In this document: in pieces, positions 1 through 11,324 of the stretch
Position numbering within the stretch: the stretch's first letter is position 1
Layout of the letters: every line of letters starts with the position of its first letter
Assembly: GCA_024811115.1 (NCBI GenBank)
Contig: JAKOGH010000138.1
Coordinates: 124,001-188,000 of the forward strand
DNA: 64,000 nucleotides
Direction of reading: 5' to 3'
DNA from: Terana coerulea
Lineage: Eukaryota; Basidiomycota; Agaricomycetes; Polyporales; Phanerochaetaceae
Program-made: the position numbers and the translations under genes
Notes under the pieces: generated by a model
Database searches by the model: none
What the model was told of the DNA's origin: nothing
What the model saw: only the letters and a program-made list of their open reading frames with translations

Positions 1-660
1 CCACTATTTCGTGTCAACACTGGCCCTATGGGGCCTCACCCTGTCGGTGGGTACCATGTTTTTATCTACGTGTGGCATATGTACAAAACATTTGCAGGCT
101 CCTACGAAATATGGTGCCCCTCAGAGTCCTTTGTCTCTGTGTACTCCTACTTGTGCATGAACCGAGGAAACCTCAGGTGCGGGGGACATACTACGCTTTC
201 ATTCATGGCCCACAATGATTCAATACGTCGCCCTTAGCGTCCTAGTCCACCCTCTTACTAAGGAAGAGGTATGTGGCTTTTTGACATGCCTGTTTCCTCA
301 CCTCATTCGTTGACTTGACAGAGAAAGTACGCTGGGTATGAAGCTTATGTGCAAATCACATGCTGAGATGACGCCTTCAGGGATCACGAAATTCGTAACG
401 CCTGGATCGGACCCGCGTTCCCTCTAGACCTATCTTTCTTGCCAGTCAAGAGCGAAGAGGTGCCCTTGCAGTACCCGAGCCTCAGTACGTCTGCCAGACA
501 ATGCATGCATACCATGTTAGTCAGATGACGTTCGTTCGTAGAGCTGGGCTACTCGTCCGTGAGCCCTGGAATGTCACTCGAGGACCGCAAGAAACTGGGT
601 GCCAGAGTCGAGGAAATCTTGAAGGATGAAAAGGAGGCTGCTAAAGCACCCCGGGATTAG
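1..660 (+). CDS. DOPA 4,5-dioxygenase family protein (5' end outside window)
   Basis: Extradiol-type ring-cleaving dioxygenase family of plants and fungi that opens L-DOPA-like catechols to seco-DOPA/betalamic-acid-type products; cytosolic in known members. I read five coding blocks: <1-46, 98-176, 238-268, 381-484 and 542-660, all joined by GT-AG introns. The family landmarks are GPMGPHPVGSYEIW, then NRGNLSVLVHPLT, then DHEIRNAWIGPAFPLDL, with the expected His residues (PHP, VHP, DH) that bind the metal. The tail after EEVPLQYPSL is charged and ends KEAAKAPRD. The fourth block is in frame only if one G of the run at 380-382 is dropped, so there is either an assembly indel or a real break there. 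The start codon lies before base 1. Identification rests on motif memory, and the substrate in a fungus is not shown by the sequence. Confidence 0.72.
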
Positions 661-1430
661 GTGCTGTAGACGTTGAGGAACTTCAACGACGGATCCTTCG
701 ATTACCATGGCTCCCTGGCTTGTGTGTTATAGGTGTAAGGGCCTTGCTGACTCGGAATAGCTCCGAAATGCAGCGCCTCTTGCATTTGGAAATGTTACTC
801 ATCGTAGCCCAGAACGCTCTCACTGCACTGTGTTGTCTTTCTTGGATATTGCACTGTCTGCTCAGAGCCTTGAGCGCCATACCAAAACAGCCGATAACCG
901 TTTACTAGCACTACTACTAACATCAAGGTGCGTTTCACGATTGCTCATGCTCCACGCACGCTGATGTATCAATGATTTCTGTTAGTAAGTTATGTAATTA
1001 ATGGGGCACACGGCCGAGGCGCATTCTAACTTGAATGGAAAATATTTGCATTCGCCTCCGAGGCAGTGTGATACACAGTCACGTACTCACAGACACTTAC
1101 TCCAACTCCGTGCTAGCCTGCGCTCAGCCACAGTCGGGACATTGCGCCAAAAACCTCAGGGCCCTAGCGACCCCTGTGCAACCTACGTCAAGGGCGACTA
1201 GTTTGATGCAGCCTATGCTTAGGCGACGACTGGGCTGATTACGATCAGGTAATAATTGATGTTGAAGGGTGCCATATCGCACCGCACAACACAGCCCTAG
1301 GAACCCAGTACTCTATTCTCTCTGCGTGAACACAGCCCTCGGTACGCTTGGCAGGCTCATTCTACCGGCAGGAGAAGCGCATGATGATATAATATGATGG
1401 GTTGTAGAGCGCGCGTGGCAATGTTGAGGA
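661..1430. other. intergenic, no gene seen
   Basis: Short frames on both strands show no family resemblance, splice pattern or codon bias. The stretch holds the 3' flank of the dioxygenase gene and the distal promoter of the secreted-protein gene. Confidence 0.6.
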
Positions 1431-1437
1431 TATAAAA
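1431..1437 (+). promoter_or_regulatory. TATA box of the secreted-protein gene
   Basis: A clean TATAAAA lies 70 bases before the ATG at 1507, the usual spacing for a TATA-driven fungal gene with a short leader. A strong TATA fits a regulated, secreted product. Confidence 0.6.
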
Positions 1438-1506
1438 CCAGGGTGAGGAGTCGGTACGCTGACTATCATTGTATCCTGCCAGTGTCTCTCCTTGCACTCG
1501 CTCATC

Positions 1507-2234
1507 ATGTTTTCAGCCTTATTTCTGCCATTGAGTCTCGTTCTCGCACAGCACGCCGCATTGGGTGCCTCATATTCCACCAGCTCGCCGCCAAACACCC
1601 TCGTCCTCTCATACCCTGCAGGAGACGTCACCGCCGGCCAGTCAATTACTCTCGGCGCCGACGACCCAGACATAACGCAGCAGTTCCACGGCTTCGCGCT
1701 CAACACCAGCATCGCGCTGGTCGCCCCCAATGGCACGCATATACCCGTAGTATCCGGCAGCAATGGGCTGGGCGAGCCTGGGAGCAACACATGCTCGGGC
1801 ACTGGCGGGGAGGCTTCGCCGGGACCACTTGGCCAGTGAATGACACGGGATTGTAAGTTCGCATCGCTCGGTGTCTTGTGTTCTTGTGGTCGAGTTCCTA
1901 ACACCAGTCACGCCGCAGGTACACCGCGGTTTGGAACGTGACATACGGGACAAGCGCGGATGTGGCGATTGCGAACGCCACGCCCTGCGACCTTTCCAGG
2001 CTGTCTTACCAGACCTTCCTCCTCAATGCGTCCATCCACGTCGTCGCGCCAAGCGGCGCGAATGGCGACCCGAAGCCGCTGGCGACGACGGTGACGAGTA
2101 CGTTGGCGCCGGCGCCGACTGGCTCGATTATCGTCGGTAGCACGGAAGGTAACGGCGCTGGGGCCGTTGCACGCGGTACTCCGGCTTTGTTGGGCCTAGG
2201 GGTCATTCTTACTCTAGCGTCGCAGCTCGTGTGA
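1507..2234 (+). CDS. small secreted, probably GPI-anchored, threonine/serine-rich protein
   Basis: No family recognised. The start is the ATG at 1507, giving a hydrophobic signal peptide (MFSALFLPLSLVLAQ) with likely cleavage near the AQ-H junction. The mature part has repeated N-glycosylation sequons (LNTS, PNGT, VNDT, WNVT, ANAT, LNAS). It ends in a short hydrophobic tail (ALLGLGVILTLASQLV) after a small-residue stretch, typical of a GPI attachment signal. There are two exons, 1507-1852 and 1919-2234, joined across ...NDTGL/YTAVWNVTYG. Reading from signal peptide to exon end needs one extra base near 1800: before it the frame gives SNTCSG, after it WRGGFAGTTWPVND. I take this as a one-base deletion in the sequence; a real null allele is the alternative. 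Likely role is at the cell wall or outside the cell. Confidence 0.65.
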
Positions 2235-2390
2235 CCAGCTTTTTCATTCTCTTGGTGAGCACATTCAGGTCCTGCTTTGTACGATAAATCAGCCCTAATT
2301 GCGTCACAGGACAAAAGGAACCTCACTGGGTTCAGCGATGTCTACAACGTCTTATAATTTTGCTAGTCGGTTCTTCACTGTCGAGACATT

Positions 2391-3322
2391 TTATGTTGAA
2401 CAGTTATCCGAATGAGCCTTGACTGGCTTTTGCACCACCACTGTATAACCCGTATAATATATCGTGTAAAATAAGGACACTCCAGTAAATTGGATAAGTC
2501 CATGTGATCTGCTCTCTAATGGTGTCCAAGCATGCAAGGCAGTCATATCCGCCCGTCTCTGCGCCTTCTCTCGATCAACAAGAACGACACTACGCAGAAA
2601 TGTCAGCGTCAAGCTAATTTCGGTGTGTTAGAGGCGCACGTACTAACAAGCGAGTCTAATGTGTCCAAAGCGACGGGATCGACCTCCAGGTACGGGTGTT
2701 TCGACATCCGGAAGACGAACCCGTGGCGGGAATGTGTGTGATACGTCGCGACCGGTTTGTCCTCAGGCATGTCCTCGCGCACCAACTTTTCTCACAACGA
2801 CCGCATAAGTCAACCAATCCAAACGCGGTGATGCTCCCATGCACTCACCTCTAGGCGTCGCCGGTTGGCCCTCCAGGTGTACTTTTGCCGTCTTTCCCAG
2901 TAAATGAAGCTTGTCTGGGACACGAGACATCAGGAGAACGACACAATATATGTTGCGAACACTCACTGCATCCCCGCCGAGTCCGATTCTCTCCCGCCCT
3001 CAAGGAACTCTTGGGCAGACCGGAACGGCGCGCCGTACAGCGTCACCTCCTCCGCCTTGCCGTCCTCGTTGTTCTTCATCTCGCCGATGAGGTCGAACTG
3101 GCGCGTATTCGGGTCCAGGCGGCTGATCGTCGTGCGGTCCCGCGCCCACTTGGGCGTGATGACCTCGTAGTAGAGCACGTCGGACTTGCTCGCCAGGATG
3201 ACGTTCCGCAGGCTCGTCGTCGTGAGCACGAGCTTTTGCGGCTGAGGCTGCGTCGACTTGTGGAGTCCGGGCATGGTGCGCAGGTGGTTGGGGTCGATGG
3301 TGCGGGTGGCTTCAGCGAGCAT
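2391..3322 (-). CDS. DUF6593-domain protein
   Basis: Basidiomycete-expanded small-protein family of unknown function. The four exons, complement(2391-2589, 2640-2785, 2849-2909, 2967-3322), give 253 residues without a break. Family-like landmarks in order are YYEVITPKW, RTTISRLDPNTRQFDLIGEM, the aromatic block YTWRANRRRLELVRED, PVATYHTHSRHG, and YLEVDPVALDTLDSLV followed by VVLVDREKAQRRAD. That last pair is the usual hydrophobic strand that closes the domain. A C-terminal tail of about 35 residues is not family-like. The ATG at 3322 was chosen as the first in frame; the ATG at 3274 is an equally good start. One acceptor, GACAAG at the start of exon 2, is weak but is the only one keeping frame. 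No signal peptide or membrane segment. The family name comes from pattern memory; a profile search would settle it. Confidence 0.65.
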
Positions 3323-3716
3323 GGTACGCACCTCTTAAGTAGCCCCCGGGGCGTCGGGAAGCCCGCTGCGCAGGGAGTGATGGCCGGAGAAGGGCAGTGA
3401 GAACTTGCGCATCGCCCGAACGCACTGGGGCTGCGGTTCTCAGAAGCGTGCAACCGCCGACGTCCGACTGGGTATGTCAAGCGTATGTTCCCACCATGGC
3501 GATTGATGACACCGAGGAGCCGGACTGGCACGACTGGAGAGTCGCACGCCTGCAGCGCAGGTACTTATGTATGTATCGCGTTCCTGTAAAGTCCGTGTAA
3601 TGTACATTGCATTACCACACTCAGCGCGCGGTAACAAGTCTAGGTAGTGTGGAATGTAAGGACGTGATGACCACGTACGTAAAGTTGCTACAGATTGTTT
3701 CCAGTTGTTGTGCTGT
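3323..3716. other. intergenic, no gene seen
   Basis: Lies between the DUF6593 start and the PRPP synthetase stop. It carries the promoter of the former and the 3' flank of the latter. No conserved frame or structured RNA was recognised. Confidence 0.5.
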
Positions 3717-5047
3717 CTAATATACACCGTTTCCCTGCGCCCAGTCACCGAAGAGAAGGCTGATGCTCTCCCCGTTGTGTGTTCTTCGGATGCTTTCGGC
3801 AATGGTAGGGCTGACATCTATGGTGACTAGCTTCGAGCAGCCTTCCTGATGATGATTTTGGGGTATAGTATTTGTAACCTGAAAAGCTGCTTAGCGAGGC
3901 TAAGACCAGACAGCAACATTTAACATACCACAAGCTTGGCAATAGGCAGCTCTTCAATCTTCGACATGTTCAGCTCGGAGAGCAGACCTACAGCCGCAAC
4001 CAATCAGATGTCATGAAACGCGAACGTGCGTCGTTCACGCTCACCGTGCGAAATGAGAGCGTAAATAGTTTTGGCGCCATTCTCCTGCAGCGACTTTGCA
4101 GCCAGAGCGAGCGTGTTGCCGCTGTCGATCATGTCGTCGACGAGAATAGCGACCTGCGATTTCTCCTGTCAGCCGCGGTCTGGCCTAAGTAAGGCCGGTA
4201 CTCACTTTGTCGCGCACATTGCCGACGAGGACTTCCATCTTCTCCGGCGCGTTCTCGCTCTTGTTTATGCGTTGCCTGTGGATCAGGGCGAACTCAATGC
4301 CGAGCTTGTCTGCGATTGCGGTAACCCTGTTGCCTGTGAGTACCCTCGCCGGACTGCAGAGCGCATACAACTCACCGCTTTGCTCCTCCCGCGTCCGGAC
4401 TGACAATAATCCCGTTCTTCCAGTCGGGGATGTTGCGCTTGATGTACGCAATCATGAGGGGTTCCGAATAGAGGTTGTCGACGGGGAAGTCGAAGAAGCC
4501 CTGAATCTGGCTGGCGTGCAGGTCCATGGTAATCACATGGTCGCAGCCCGCCACTGCAAGCATATTGGCGACCAGCTTGGCTGTGATGGGTGCCCTAGAC
4601 ATGTCCTTCTTGTCCATCCGCGCGTAGGGATAGCACGGGATGACCGCAGTGATTCGGCGGGCAGAGGCACCCTTGCAGGCGGAGATGAGGATGAGGAGTT
4701 CCATGAGGTTGTCGTTGACGTCGCTGCAGCCCGACTGGATGATGAAAACGTCCTCGTCTCGAATGGACTCCGAGATCTTGACGTTGATTTCCCCGTTCGA
4801 GAACTTTTTGACGGTGCAGGGGGTCAACAGCACGTTGAGTCTGCGTGCGCATGTAAGAGAATGCAAGCGAACGGCAAGTCCCTAAGCGGGTGCTGCCTCC
4901 AGAAAGGTTCAGCTCACCGCTCGGCCACTGCTTGGGCGAGCTCGGGGTGACTGTTCCCTGAGGCAATACATGTCAGTCCGGCGTGCGCGAGCTGAACGAC
5001 GGTCAGCACTCACCCGTAAGAAGTCTAACAGAGTTTCCGTGCAACAT
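3717..5047 (-). CDS. PRS: ribose-phosphate pyrophosphokinase (PRPP synthetase)
   Basis: Makes 5-phosphoribosyl pyrophosphate from ribose 5-phosphate and ATP, the entry to purine, pyrimidine, NAD, histidine and tryptophan synthesis; cytosolic hetero-oligomer in yeast. The seven exons, complement(3717-3878, 3929-3987, 4045-4153, 4206-4326, 4376-4840, 4918-4957, 5014-5047), give 329 residues with no frameshift, matching the family's 310-330. Seen in order: [32 protein letters not shown] (N-terminal ATP-side loop); [48 protein letters not shown] (flexible catalytic loop); [12 protein letters not shown] (PRPP-binding loop). The C-terminus [10 protein letters not shown] lacks the long insertion of yeast Prs1/Prs5, so it is Prs2/3/4-like. 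The first two exons are only 34 and 40 bases, a common pattern for this gene. Confidence 0.96.
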
Positions 5048-5652
5048 GGTTGTAGATGAAGAGTATTAGAGCATGTGAGAGCGAGTATAGGGTAAGGCCA
5101 AGAAGTGAGAGTGGTGGTTGGAGGAGAAAAGAGACGGAAAAGACTCCAACCACCGAAGCGCCCATAGAATCACCATCAGTGATGTGCTAAGCGCCTCCGC
5201 TTCGGGCGTCGACGTAACGAGTCCGACCACAGAAGTTTTGTAAGAAGTCTCCGAGAATCTTTGCAACGAAGTATACGTAGAAATCTTTATCGTGAGACCC
5301 AGAAAATAAACATGCATACCTAGGTCTGGTGAGCGGACTGCAGTGATGAAGCATCATATCTCAGAGTATGGCATATAGCCTCCTCTAAACACCCAGTAAA
5401 AGCATGTTCATGGCAAAAAAAGAAACAGTAGAGGGAATATGTAGGAGATGTGCAGTGGAGGAGTGGGCCAAGTTAGACATTACCTGCAACCAACGCACTG
5501 TAAGTAAACATCGCATGTATTGACGGTAACATCGTACCACAGACGACACAATCATAGCACTCCCTGAGATACCCAGAGCAATCGGTTAAGCTTTCAGTCT
5601 GTGGGAAAGGTCAATGAGTCCTTTTCGACGAAGATGAAAGAACACACGTCAC
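5048..5652. other. intergenic: PRS promoter and Per1 3' flank
   Basis: Holds the promoter of PRS (minus strand) and the 3' flank of the Per1 gene. No coding pattern seen. A direct TATA before the PRS start was not found, as expected for a housekeeping gene. Confidence 0.5.
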
Positions 5653-6742
5653 CTACTCGAGCCTCTGACCCTTCCATCCGTCATCCAGAGAATCTTCAAT
5701 GAGGAACTCATACCAAAGTGCGGCGATGGGGACAGTACTCAAGTGCCACAGCGAGTGTGCATCTATGATCCTGTACCAGGCTGGGAAGTCGAATAACTCC
5801 AGAGCCGTGGCTACCGTAGTCAGCAGCACAAACAGCGCAGTTTTGTTGGCGTATTTCGGACGGTAATTTTTGGGACGATTGGGGAAGCGATGAAGGACAG
5901 AGAATGACGCGGGCAGTGAGTACAGCAGCCACAGAACGTTGTGCGTCATCCCCACACCGAGATTGAAGGCCATGTTGTAGGTGTAATCAAAACGAGGGAG
6001 GACGCTGAGGTAGGTAATGTGGCCGAGGTACGCCAAAGAACATAGTATGGCCCATATGTTGTGACTGTGTCGGCGTGGGGCAGATGTATGAGGCGTGCGT
6101 GATTGCTGTGGATATAGGTGGTATAGCCTGACTGCTGTGTAGAACAGAGCGTAGAGGATCGCAAGCGCGGCGGAGAAGTAGTCGAGCTTTTCAGTGGTAG
6201 GTAGGTCTGATAATCCAGAACTTCGTTAGACGCAGTTTGTTTGGAGCAGCTTGCAAGGATGGCGGACCTCGAGTATGAAAAACAGAAGACCAGATCCAAG
6301 CGTTCACGCTCACAGCGGAGAAAAGCAGATAGTATCGTTTGAGAGGATGTCCCGCCGGTATCCTCTTCCGAATTTCCGAGGCCCCTCTCACGTGGACTAG
6401 CATGTTGAGCAGGGAGAACGCAACCGACGCGGGCTCTTGCATGCCGGCCAGCCGCCAGAACGGCCATTTGCCATGATATTGATGAATCCTTCCGCCCTCT
6501 CGCTCTGCTATGTCTGTTATGAGGTGCATGCATTGATACTTGCAGTCGTCGTTGCACGTCCAGCGTGTAAGGCGTAGAGCAAGTGGCAGGGCGTTGGATG
6601 AACCGGCACAGGTTTGGGCATGGCAAGACGACACGCAGTCGAGGAATATCTGTGCTCGGTCGCCAGAGGATGCGTAAACGCTTTGTGCAGCTAGGAGAGT
6701 CACTATGAAGAGAATTTTCCGCCGCACGTCGGTAAGCTGCAT
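5653..6742 (-). CDS. PER1: Per1/PGAP3-like GPI-lipid remodelling protein
   Basis: Endomembrane seven-TM hydrolase-like protein (CREST superfamily) that removes the sn-2 acyl chain from GPI anchors during lipid remodelling. The two exons, complement(5653-6206, 6268-6742), give 342 residues unbroken. A signal peptide (KILFIVTLLAAQSVYASS) is followed by the Cys-rich lumenal part (DCVSSCHAQTC, LRLTRWTCNDDCKYQCM). Then comes HQYHGKWPFWRLAGMQEPAS, VNAWIWSSVFHTRD and LTEKLDYFSAALAILYAL-type helices, here TTEKLDYFSAALAILYALFY. The last part has the conserved HSLWHLSTVPIAALWYEF helix with its His pair. The intron donor is GTCCGC, an unusual site, but phase and a CTAAC branch point support it. The ATG at 6742 gives the signal peptide; an upstream in-frame codon is not ATG. 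Length equals yeast Per1 (357). Confidence 0.93.
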
Positions 6743-7049
6743 TGCATAGGGGAAGTGAGGTGAGGTTAAGTGCCTGAGCAAGTCTGAAGGAGACGGAAAG
6801 TGGCCGCGGGATCGTGGGAAACAGTGGGCCTATTGTGGCTAATAACCGTGGGAAACGTGCGACCCATTGCAGTATTAAGTAATTCCCGTAGTACAGGCGC
6901 TACCAATCTCGTTCACTGTCCACGACATACTTGCCTCACGGCGGACGACTCCCGGGCACCTAGTCCTCTGACACTGCGCCGGACGACAGTACTAGCCTGG
7001 CTGTGCTACTCCTGCTCTTTGGCTGCGGTTTGGACCGCTGCTTCCTACC
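6743..7049. promoter_or_regulatory. bidirectional promoter between Per1 and Ada3 genes
   Basis: 307 bases separate the two divergent start codons, so both genes must start transcription inside this stretch. No TATA box is evident on either strand. The 3' half is pyrimidine-rich toward the Ada3 start. Confidence 0.55.
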
Positions 7050-9240
7050 ATGTCGTCCGGTCTGTCCCAGTACTACCCGCCACCAACGATCCGCTCCGCC
7101 TTGCTGAAGAACCCACCTGATGGTGTGCCGCCTACGGAGGAGCTTGAGGCGCTACAGGCAGAGCTGGCGGTTCTGACCCAGAAAGCTCGCGAAAGGGCGA
7201 AGAAGGCCGAGAATGATCTCGCAGCTATCCATGAATCACTCAAACGTTTCAAGGAGAAGGAGAAGGAGAAGGGCAAGGGCAAGGCGGTAGAGAAGGTCAA
7301 GAAGGAACGTGGATGTACGTGTCTCTGGCTGAATTATAGCATTTTAACTTGATTTGTTCGCGCTGCACATCATTAACAACCTGCCTTCCGGCGGCCACTC
7401 GCAGTTACTCCGCTGCCCAATGGAGATGACAAGAGACTATCTGCCCAACCACAGAGCATTCTGAAGTCAAGACTCCCTTCAGTCGCTGCGAGCACAGCGC
7501 ATTCTCGCGTATCGTCTCCTCCTTTCGACCCTCGCAAGGCGTGAGCATACCGCCATCTTGCTTGTGCACTGACCGGCTAACGATTGAATACAAGTCTTAT
7601 TGACGAGGCCAAGAAGAAGAAGAAGAAACGGAAGAGAGAGGATGCTAGTGACGGGGAAGCTGGTGCGTACAGGAATTCGCATTAGCCGGGCTGATATCTC
7701 ACATGAGCTCCAGAACCCCCGAAGCAACGCAAGACTACTCCCGTACCCCCACCAAATCCGCATCCACCACCCCCCGAAACCAGTGAAATACCCTAGTGCC
7801 ATATCCCATCCAAATGTCAAGGTACGCTCACCAGAGAACAGCGCTCGGCAAGGGGGACTGACCGGGTTTCGTCCGCGCATAGTCCTCTGCAGGACCGGAT
7901 TTTACTGTCCCAGCACATATACCACTTCTCATTACTCGCCCCACAATGCCTCCACCTCCTGTCGCGGGGCCGAGCAAACCGACTCAGGTCACGGATGACT
8001 TCAGCAAGGCGAAGCAGCCAAACCAAGTCCTTGTCACCACGTTCTATACCAGCGTCGAGCCCTGGCTGCGGCCAATCAAGGAGGAAGATATTGGGTTTCT
8101 GGAGTACACCCATGACGAAGTCGAGCCATTGATTATGCCAAAGCTCGGACGACATTATTCGGAGGTATGGGAAGAGGAAGATACAGCCCTCTACGGCAGT
8201 GCGCTGCCTGGCACGGCTGCCGCAGCCCCGCGCGTTGCTCTTCCTGGGAGTTCCTCCACGGCGCCTCTACCGAAGTGGGAGCCATCGCAGCTGATGGAGT
8301 CCGACTTGATCACGGAGGAGCGCGGGCACGGCCCTCTGACAGAGCGTTTAGTGAGTGCCATGATCCCACTGCAAAACGCCACGGAGTGGAAGGGCGTCAA
8401 GGCCGCGGAGGAGGCAATGGAGGGCCGGCCAGGGACGAACGGCGCGGCGGCGCAGGCTGCGCGAGATAAGATGAACGTCCATGACCTCGAGGAGCGCGTG
8501 AAGAATGTGATGCGTTTTCACAAGCTCTTGGACGAAGTTGTGAGTGCTCGGGGCACGCTGCTGGCCGTGGCTCTATTCGGCTAACCCCGTATGACCAGCC
8601 GGATTTTTCAGAGGCTGTGGATGACCCGATTGCCACTGCGCTTAGGCACGCCCAGCGTGAGCTGCGCACCGTGCTCGCCACCAACAAGGCTCGCCGGGCG
8701 CGGCTGGCCGCCATCGCGCGCGACCGACTGGGCTATCAGGAGTATGTTGAGCTGCGGGACGCCCTGGACAGGAACATCTCGAACCTGTACACCAAGCTGC
8801 AGAAGAAGGACGGGCCGAAGTCGCACAAGAAGAAGAAGAAGCCGGAGGTGAACGGTGCGAATGGCTTGCCCAACGGGGCACAGCTTCCCGCGCCCTCTCC
8901 GGCAGCTCTTGGACTGATCCAGGACGACGAGCATCATCTGAGCGTGCCCGATCAGCTTAAACAGCTGGTCCAGACGCGACGGCAGTGGGTGGATACCGTA
9001 GGTGCGGTGTTTGAGCAGAAAGAGCGAGAGCAGCCTGGGCGGATATGGGACCTGCCTCAGACGAGTGTGTACGAGGGTGTCGACGAGGAAGTCAAGCAGG
9101 AGCTAGAGCGAGTGACGGCGCCGCCAAGAACAGGAACTGCGCCTGTGAACGGTGTTGGTGCTGGCTCGGGTGCACGGACTAATGGCATCGGCAAGGGCAA
9201 AGGGCGAGCCAGAGCAGAAGACATGATGGAGCTGGGATGA
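7050..9240 (+). CDS. ADA3: SAGA/ADA histone acetyltransferase subunit Ada3 (Ngg1)
   Basis: Adaptor of the Gcn5 acetyltransferase module (Gcn5-Ada2-Ada3-Sgf29) in SAGA/ADA; nuclear coactivator. The six exons are 7050-7314, 7405-7540, 7595-7662, 7714-7782, 7893-8539 and 8599-9240, for 608 residues. Seen: an N-terminal coiled coil (ELAVLTQKARERAKKAENDL) running into a Lys/Glu stretch, a basic KKKKKKRKRE signal, a Pro-rich linker, then the Ada3 core DDFSKAKQPNQ, TFYTSVEPWLRPI, DIGFLEYTHDEVEPLI, PKLGRHYSEVWEEED, and GPLTERLVSAMI. A second helical block (FSEAVDDPIATALRHAQREL, LAAIARDRLGYQEY) matches the C-terminal Ada3 region. The 7783-7892 intron uses a weak GTGAAA donor; the stronger GTACGC nearby would put a stop in frame. 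Convergent with the deacetylase gene downstream. Confidence 0.9.
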
Positions 9241-9596
9241 TGATTCCGTGGGTTATATTTTATTTGTTATTTTACGGCGTGATCACTCGTCCTCATACTC
9301 ATACTCGTCCATGCTCTCGATCTTACACGTCGCATTCTAATTGTTTCCCCCTTGGGCTTGTTATCTGCACCATTTGCCATTGGATTGCTTGTAGTATACC
9401 TCACCCCGTCCTGCATAAATGCCTACACAAGGGCTGCAGCTTTCTAATGCGTTACGATCTGCCGTCGCCTCCATCGCAAGGCAGTGCGCCTATGACAAGA
9501 ACTTGCTATGCTGTCCGAATTTCTGTGGGAAGAGACAATGTGAGCACGACGCACGCAGGAGACGGTTGAAACTTGAAGCTTAAAGACTCACAATGG
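9241..9596. other. convergent 3' flanks of Ada3 and HDAC genes
   Basis: 356 bases between two facing stop codons. T-rich stretches right after 9240 look like 3' UTR. No separate gene seen. Confidence 0.55.
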
Positions 9597-11324
9597 CTAT
9601 GAGATGTCAAGGTCTCCGTCTGTAACCATTGACATACTTGATATGAGTTCCATGGGGGTCGTTGGGTCTGCCTCGGTTTCAGTGCGGTCAGCATCTTCCT
9701 CGTCCTTGTCCTCTTTCTCCTTCTCCTTCTCCTTCTCTTTCGCCTGAGCCCTGCTTCCAACGCGCCGACTACTTCGAGCACGGCCTCGACCTCGGGGTTT
9801 CCGTCGTACCGGTGTAGGCTCCGCCTCTTCCGCCTCCTCTTCGCCCTCGACTGTAATCGTGACGTTGAGCCTCGAGCGCCCACGAGCTCTTCCACGGCCG
9901 CGTCCGTGTCCTCTGCTTTTCCGACCGCTGGCGGTCCGCGAAGTTGACGCGGTGACGGTTTCCGGCTCGGGATCCCCGTCTGCGTCGACGTCCTGGTCGA
10001 CATCGTTGTCGCCGTCGTAGTATTCGTTGCGGGCCATGCTCCTGTCCTCGCGCGACTCGCCGGCAAGCGCGGTGCTTCGATCTTCGACCTTCTCGTCTCG
10101 CGTGCGGTCCTCATCATATAGCCACCCCGCCAAATCGGGCGGAATGTCTTGAAGCGCGACGCTCGGTGCGCCCTTGGAGGTACCGCAGCTTGTTGCGTAT
10201 TGCTATCACAATGCGTTGCAACGAAGCGGGTGTATTCTGGTTGTCCACTCGGCCTGTCAAGGGTGGATGCAGCGTCCAGTGGCTCTCCCGAAAGAATGAA
10301 TCATAGATGGTCACTGGTAGCTCTTCCGGGATTGGAGGCACCCACCAGGACGGCTGTCTCGTATGTCCAACATCGGCTTACATTCTTGATGGTGTAACCG
10401 CCGCCGCCGACCACCATAAGTGGCACGCCGTACTTCCGTACAAAGTTGACGCATTCCCCGTGTGCAGCAATAGATAGGTTGAATGCGCCTAGTCTGTCGC
10501 ATCCGAGAGAGTCCGCTCCGCACTGTAGGACGATCGCAGAAGGCCTGAAAGCTGTGACCGTGTCGTCAACCACGGTCTTGAAGGTCGTAAGATACATGTC
10601 GTCGTCAATTCCGTCTTGTAACGGAACGTTCAAGCAAAATGCTTCCCAAGACCCGCACCGTTGTCGTCAAGCTTTCCGGTGCCCGGGAAAAAGTCGCCAG
10701 TGTATTTGTGAAACGACAACGTCATAACTCGGTTCGAGTTGTAGAAGGCAAACTCTACACCGTCACCATGGTGTATGTCGATGTCGATATAAAGGACGCG
10801 AGGATGGTATCTGGTGTGTACGCTGTGAGCCCTCCCACTACGATAGTACGCTGAATTTACTAACCGTAGAAGTTCTAATATGGCAAGGACAATATCATTG
10901 ACGTAACAGAAGCCACTTGCCTCTGCCTTCTTGGCATGATGGAGGCCGCCGGTCCAGTTGATCGCAATGTCGGTCGTACCCGCGGCGAGTTTGCGAGCTG
11001 CAGCCAGCGATGCCCCAGTGTACATCTTGCAAAAATCGTACATGTCCGAGAAGATAGGGCAGTCTTCGACACAATTGAATTGGTCAATTAGATGCTTCAT
11101 ATCTCCTTGGTTCTGCGGAGTAACGCTGATTCAGTGAGTACTTATTCGACAAAAGCACGGCAGACGTGTTGTTACCGAGAAAGAAAATCGACGTAGTCGT
11201 GGTCATGGTAGGCTTCAAGCTCTGCTTGGGTGGCAGGACGTGGGTCGTATATATGATGTATTTGTTTGTCCAGTCCATACCCAAAGACAAGAGCATTTGT
11301 AAGAGTCAACCTGTGTGGTTTCAT
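9597..11324 (-). CDS. HOS2: class I histone deacetylase, Hos2 type (three apparent frameshifts)
   Basis: Zn-dependent lysine deacetylase of the Rpd3/Hos2 class; Hos2 works in the Set3 complex in yeast. Exons complement(9597-10810, 10865-11125, 11176-11324). The start [19 protein letters not shown] is typical of Hos2. Catalytic landmarks: [88 protein letters not shown]. The long C-terminal tail is acidic and then [14 protein letters not shown], which is lineage-specific and low complexity. Three one-base breaks interrupt the core: a missing base near 10634 ([13 protein letters not shown]), an extra base near 10328 (VGAS/IPEELP) and an extra G near 10178 ([21 protein letters not shown]). After correction the CDS is 541 codons. 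Since every segment stays conserved, I favour assembly error over loss of the gene. Confidence 0.93.

Noticed and set aside
1362..1904. 180-codon open frame on the minus strand
   Set aside because: It is the reverse of the secreted-protein gene, whose signal peptide, sequons and TATA box support the plus strand.
9506..10117. 203-codon frame in the deacetylase tail
   Set aside because: It is a shifted frame of the low-complexity RGRGR/KEKE tail. The frame continuous with the conserved catalytic domain is the real one.
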